A stretch of DNA of 22,357 bases from Betaproteobacteria bacterium (GTDB lineage: Bacteria; Pseudomonadota; Gammaproteobacteria; Burkholderiales; Burkholderiaceae): NCBI GenBank assembly GCA_947468785.1, contig CANIMS010000002.1:1-22357 (forward strand), read 5' to 3'. The position numbers and the translations under genes are program-made. The stretch's first letter is position 1. Every line of letters starts with the position of its first letter. Positions 21,512 through 22,357 of the stretch are shown piece after piece. Under the pieces are notes generated by a model, which was not told the origin of the DNA, ran no database searches, and saw only the letters and a list, made by a program, of their open reading frames with translations.

Positions 21512-22273
21512 TTAGCCTCGGCCTACAAAAGGCATTTTAGTTGCCATAATCGTCATTGACAAGATGTTGCTCTCTAATGGGAGCTGAGCCATGTGCAGAA
21601 CTGCTTCGCCGACATGGGCAACATCCATGCGTGGTTCAACCTTGATCGATTGATCGGCCTGCATAATGCCATTCGCCATACGTTCTGTCATTTCAGTTGC
21701 GGCATTACCAATATCGATTTGACCACAAGCAATGTTAAATGGACGACCATCTAATGCAATGGTTTTTGTTAAGCCACTAATAGCATGCTTGGTAGAGGTA
21801 TAGGGTGCGGACATTGGTCTTGGTGCGTGAGCAGAGATTGAGCCGTTATTGATAATTCTGCCACCTTGGGGTGATTGCGCCTTCATCATGCGAATCGCTT
21901 CTTGTGAGCACAGAAATGCACCACAAAGATTGGCATTGACGACATTCATCCATTGCTCATAAGTAATGTCTTCCATGGGAATGGCAGGAGCCCCCATACC
22001 GGCATTATTAAAAAGAACATCAATACGGGAAAATTTAGCTTTGAGAGCCGCAAATAAGGCTTTTACTTCTTCAGGTTTGCCCACATCGCAAGCAACTGCC
22101 AGGCAGTTATTTTCATTACCACCAATATCGGCTATGGCCTTTTGGAGTCGCTCTAGATTGCGACCGGTTAGGACGACATTAAATCCACCTTGAAGGAGGG
22201 ATTTAGCTGCGGCTTTTCCGATACCGGTACCGGCGCCAGTAACAAGAGCTGTTTTTGTTGGGTTTGTATTCAT
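21512..22273 (-). CDS. Short-chain dehydrogenase/reductase (SDR) family oxidoreductase
   Basis: About 253 residues, classical SDR length. The cofactor motif is TGAGTGIG (12-19) with ACD at 61-63 and NNAG (89-92); Arg38 after the second strand (LTGRNLERL) suggests NADP(H). The catalytic set is Ser145, Tyr158 and Lys162 (YTSTK), with the NANLCGAF Asn at 114 as the fourth member. The ATG at 22273 is preferred; an in-frame ATG 12 codons upstream has no better ribosome binding site. A possible promoter (TTGGTA at 22346-22341 and AATAAA at 22322-22317, 18-base spacing) would start transcription near 22310, which fits the shorter protein. It is convergent with ccmI. Substrate is unknown; 3-oxoacyl or other secondary alcohols are generic possibilities. 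Confidence 0.92.
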   Translation of the reverse strand: MNTNPTKTALVTGAGTGIGKAAAKSLLQGGFNVVLTGRNLERLQKAIADIGGNENNCLAVACDVGKPEEVKALFAALKAKFSRIDVLFNNAGMGAPAIPMEDITYEQWMNVVNANLCGAFLCSQEAIRMMKAQSPQGGRIINNGSISAHAPRPMSAPYTSTKHAISGLTKTIALDGRPFNIACGQIDIGNAATEMTERMANGIMQADQSIKVEPRMDVAHVGEAVLHMAQLPLESNILSMTIMATKMPFVGRG

Positions 22274-22316
22274 GGTGTTTTTTTTGGGGATTCTAAAAGC
22301 CCCCATCATAGCGCGA

Positions 22317-22346
22317 TTTATTCACTCAATTTGAATCTTTTACCAA
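22317..22346 (-). promoter_or_regulatory. Possible promoter of the SDR gene
   Basis: On the minus strand, TTGGTA (22346-22341) and AATAAA (22322-22317) are 18 bases apart. Both match the sigma-70 boxes only moderately; the position just upstream of the gene makes it plausible. Confidence 0.3.
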
Positions 22347-22357
22347 TTTCTTGGCTC

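Noticed and set aside
1..22357. Mobile elements, CRISPR arrays, integrase sites or phage genes
   Set aside because: No transposase or integrase frames, no regularly spaced direct repeats and no terminal inverted repeats were noticed when reading through the window.

Overview
The window looks like chromosomal DNA from a low-GC betaproteobacterium of the Burkholderiaceae, most likely Polynucleobacter or a close relative. This is inferred from three Bug/TctC-type solute-binding proteins, a phasin, acyl-CoA catabolism genes, a mid-40s GC impression by eye and very compact operons. No mobile element, CRISPR array, tRNA or rRNA was seen, and no transcription factor is encoded. No gene-free stretch exceeds about 210 bases.

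Left part (1-2230, + strand): an operon of organic-acid genes. It holds the C-terminal part of a fumarylacetoacetate hydrolase (FAH) family enzyme cut by the window edge, a Bug solute-binding protein, and a second FAH-family protein with a twin-arginine export signal. A 26-bp perfect palindrome separates it from the next operon.

Second block (7713 down to 2255, - strand): a tight six-gene operon. In order of transcription it encodes a methylglutaconyl-CoA hydratase-like enzyme, an HMG-CoA lyase, a Bug solute-binding protein, a CaiB/BaiF CoA-transferase, an acyl-CoA dehydrogenase and a small cupin. Together these could take up a branched C6 dicarboxylate such as 3-methylglutarate, activate it to the CoA ester, oxidise, hydrate and cleave it to acetyl-CoA and acetoacetate. 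The biotin carboxylase of the leucine route is not here. This is the main hypothesis of this report.

Middle (7812-14497): an orphan ModA-like binding protein, a phasin, an HDAC-like deacetylase coupled to a DUF2237 protein, a chalcone-isomerase-like exported protein followed by a DUF3833 lipoprotein, a zinc-independent quinone oxidoreductase with promoter and terminator, an unrecognised small exported protein, and a third, solitary Bug protein with an unusual cysteine pair.

Right part (14637-21501, + strand): a complete System I cytochrome c maturation operon, ccmABCDEFGHI. All eight junctions overlap, and a strong-looking promoter lies just upstream. It ends 10 bases before a convergent short-chain dehydrogenase/reductase gene.
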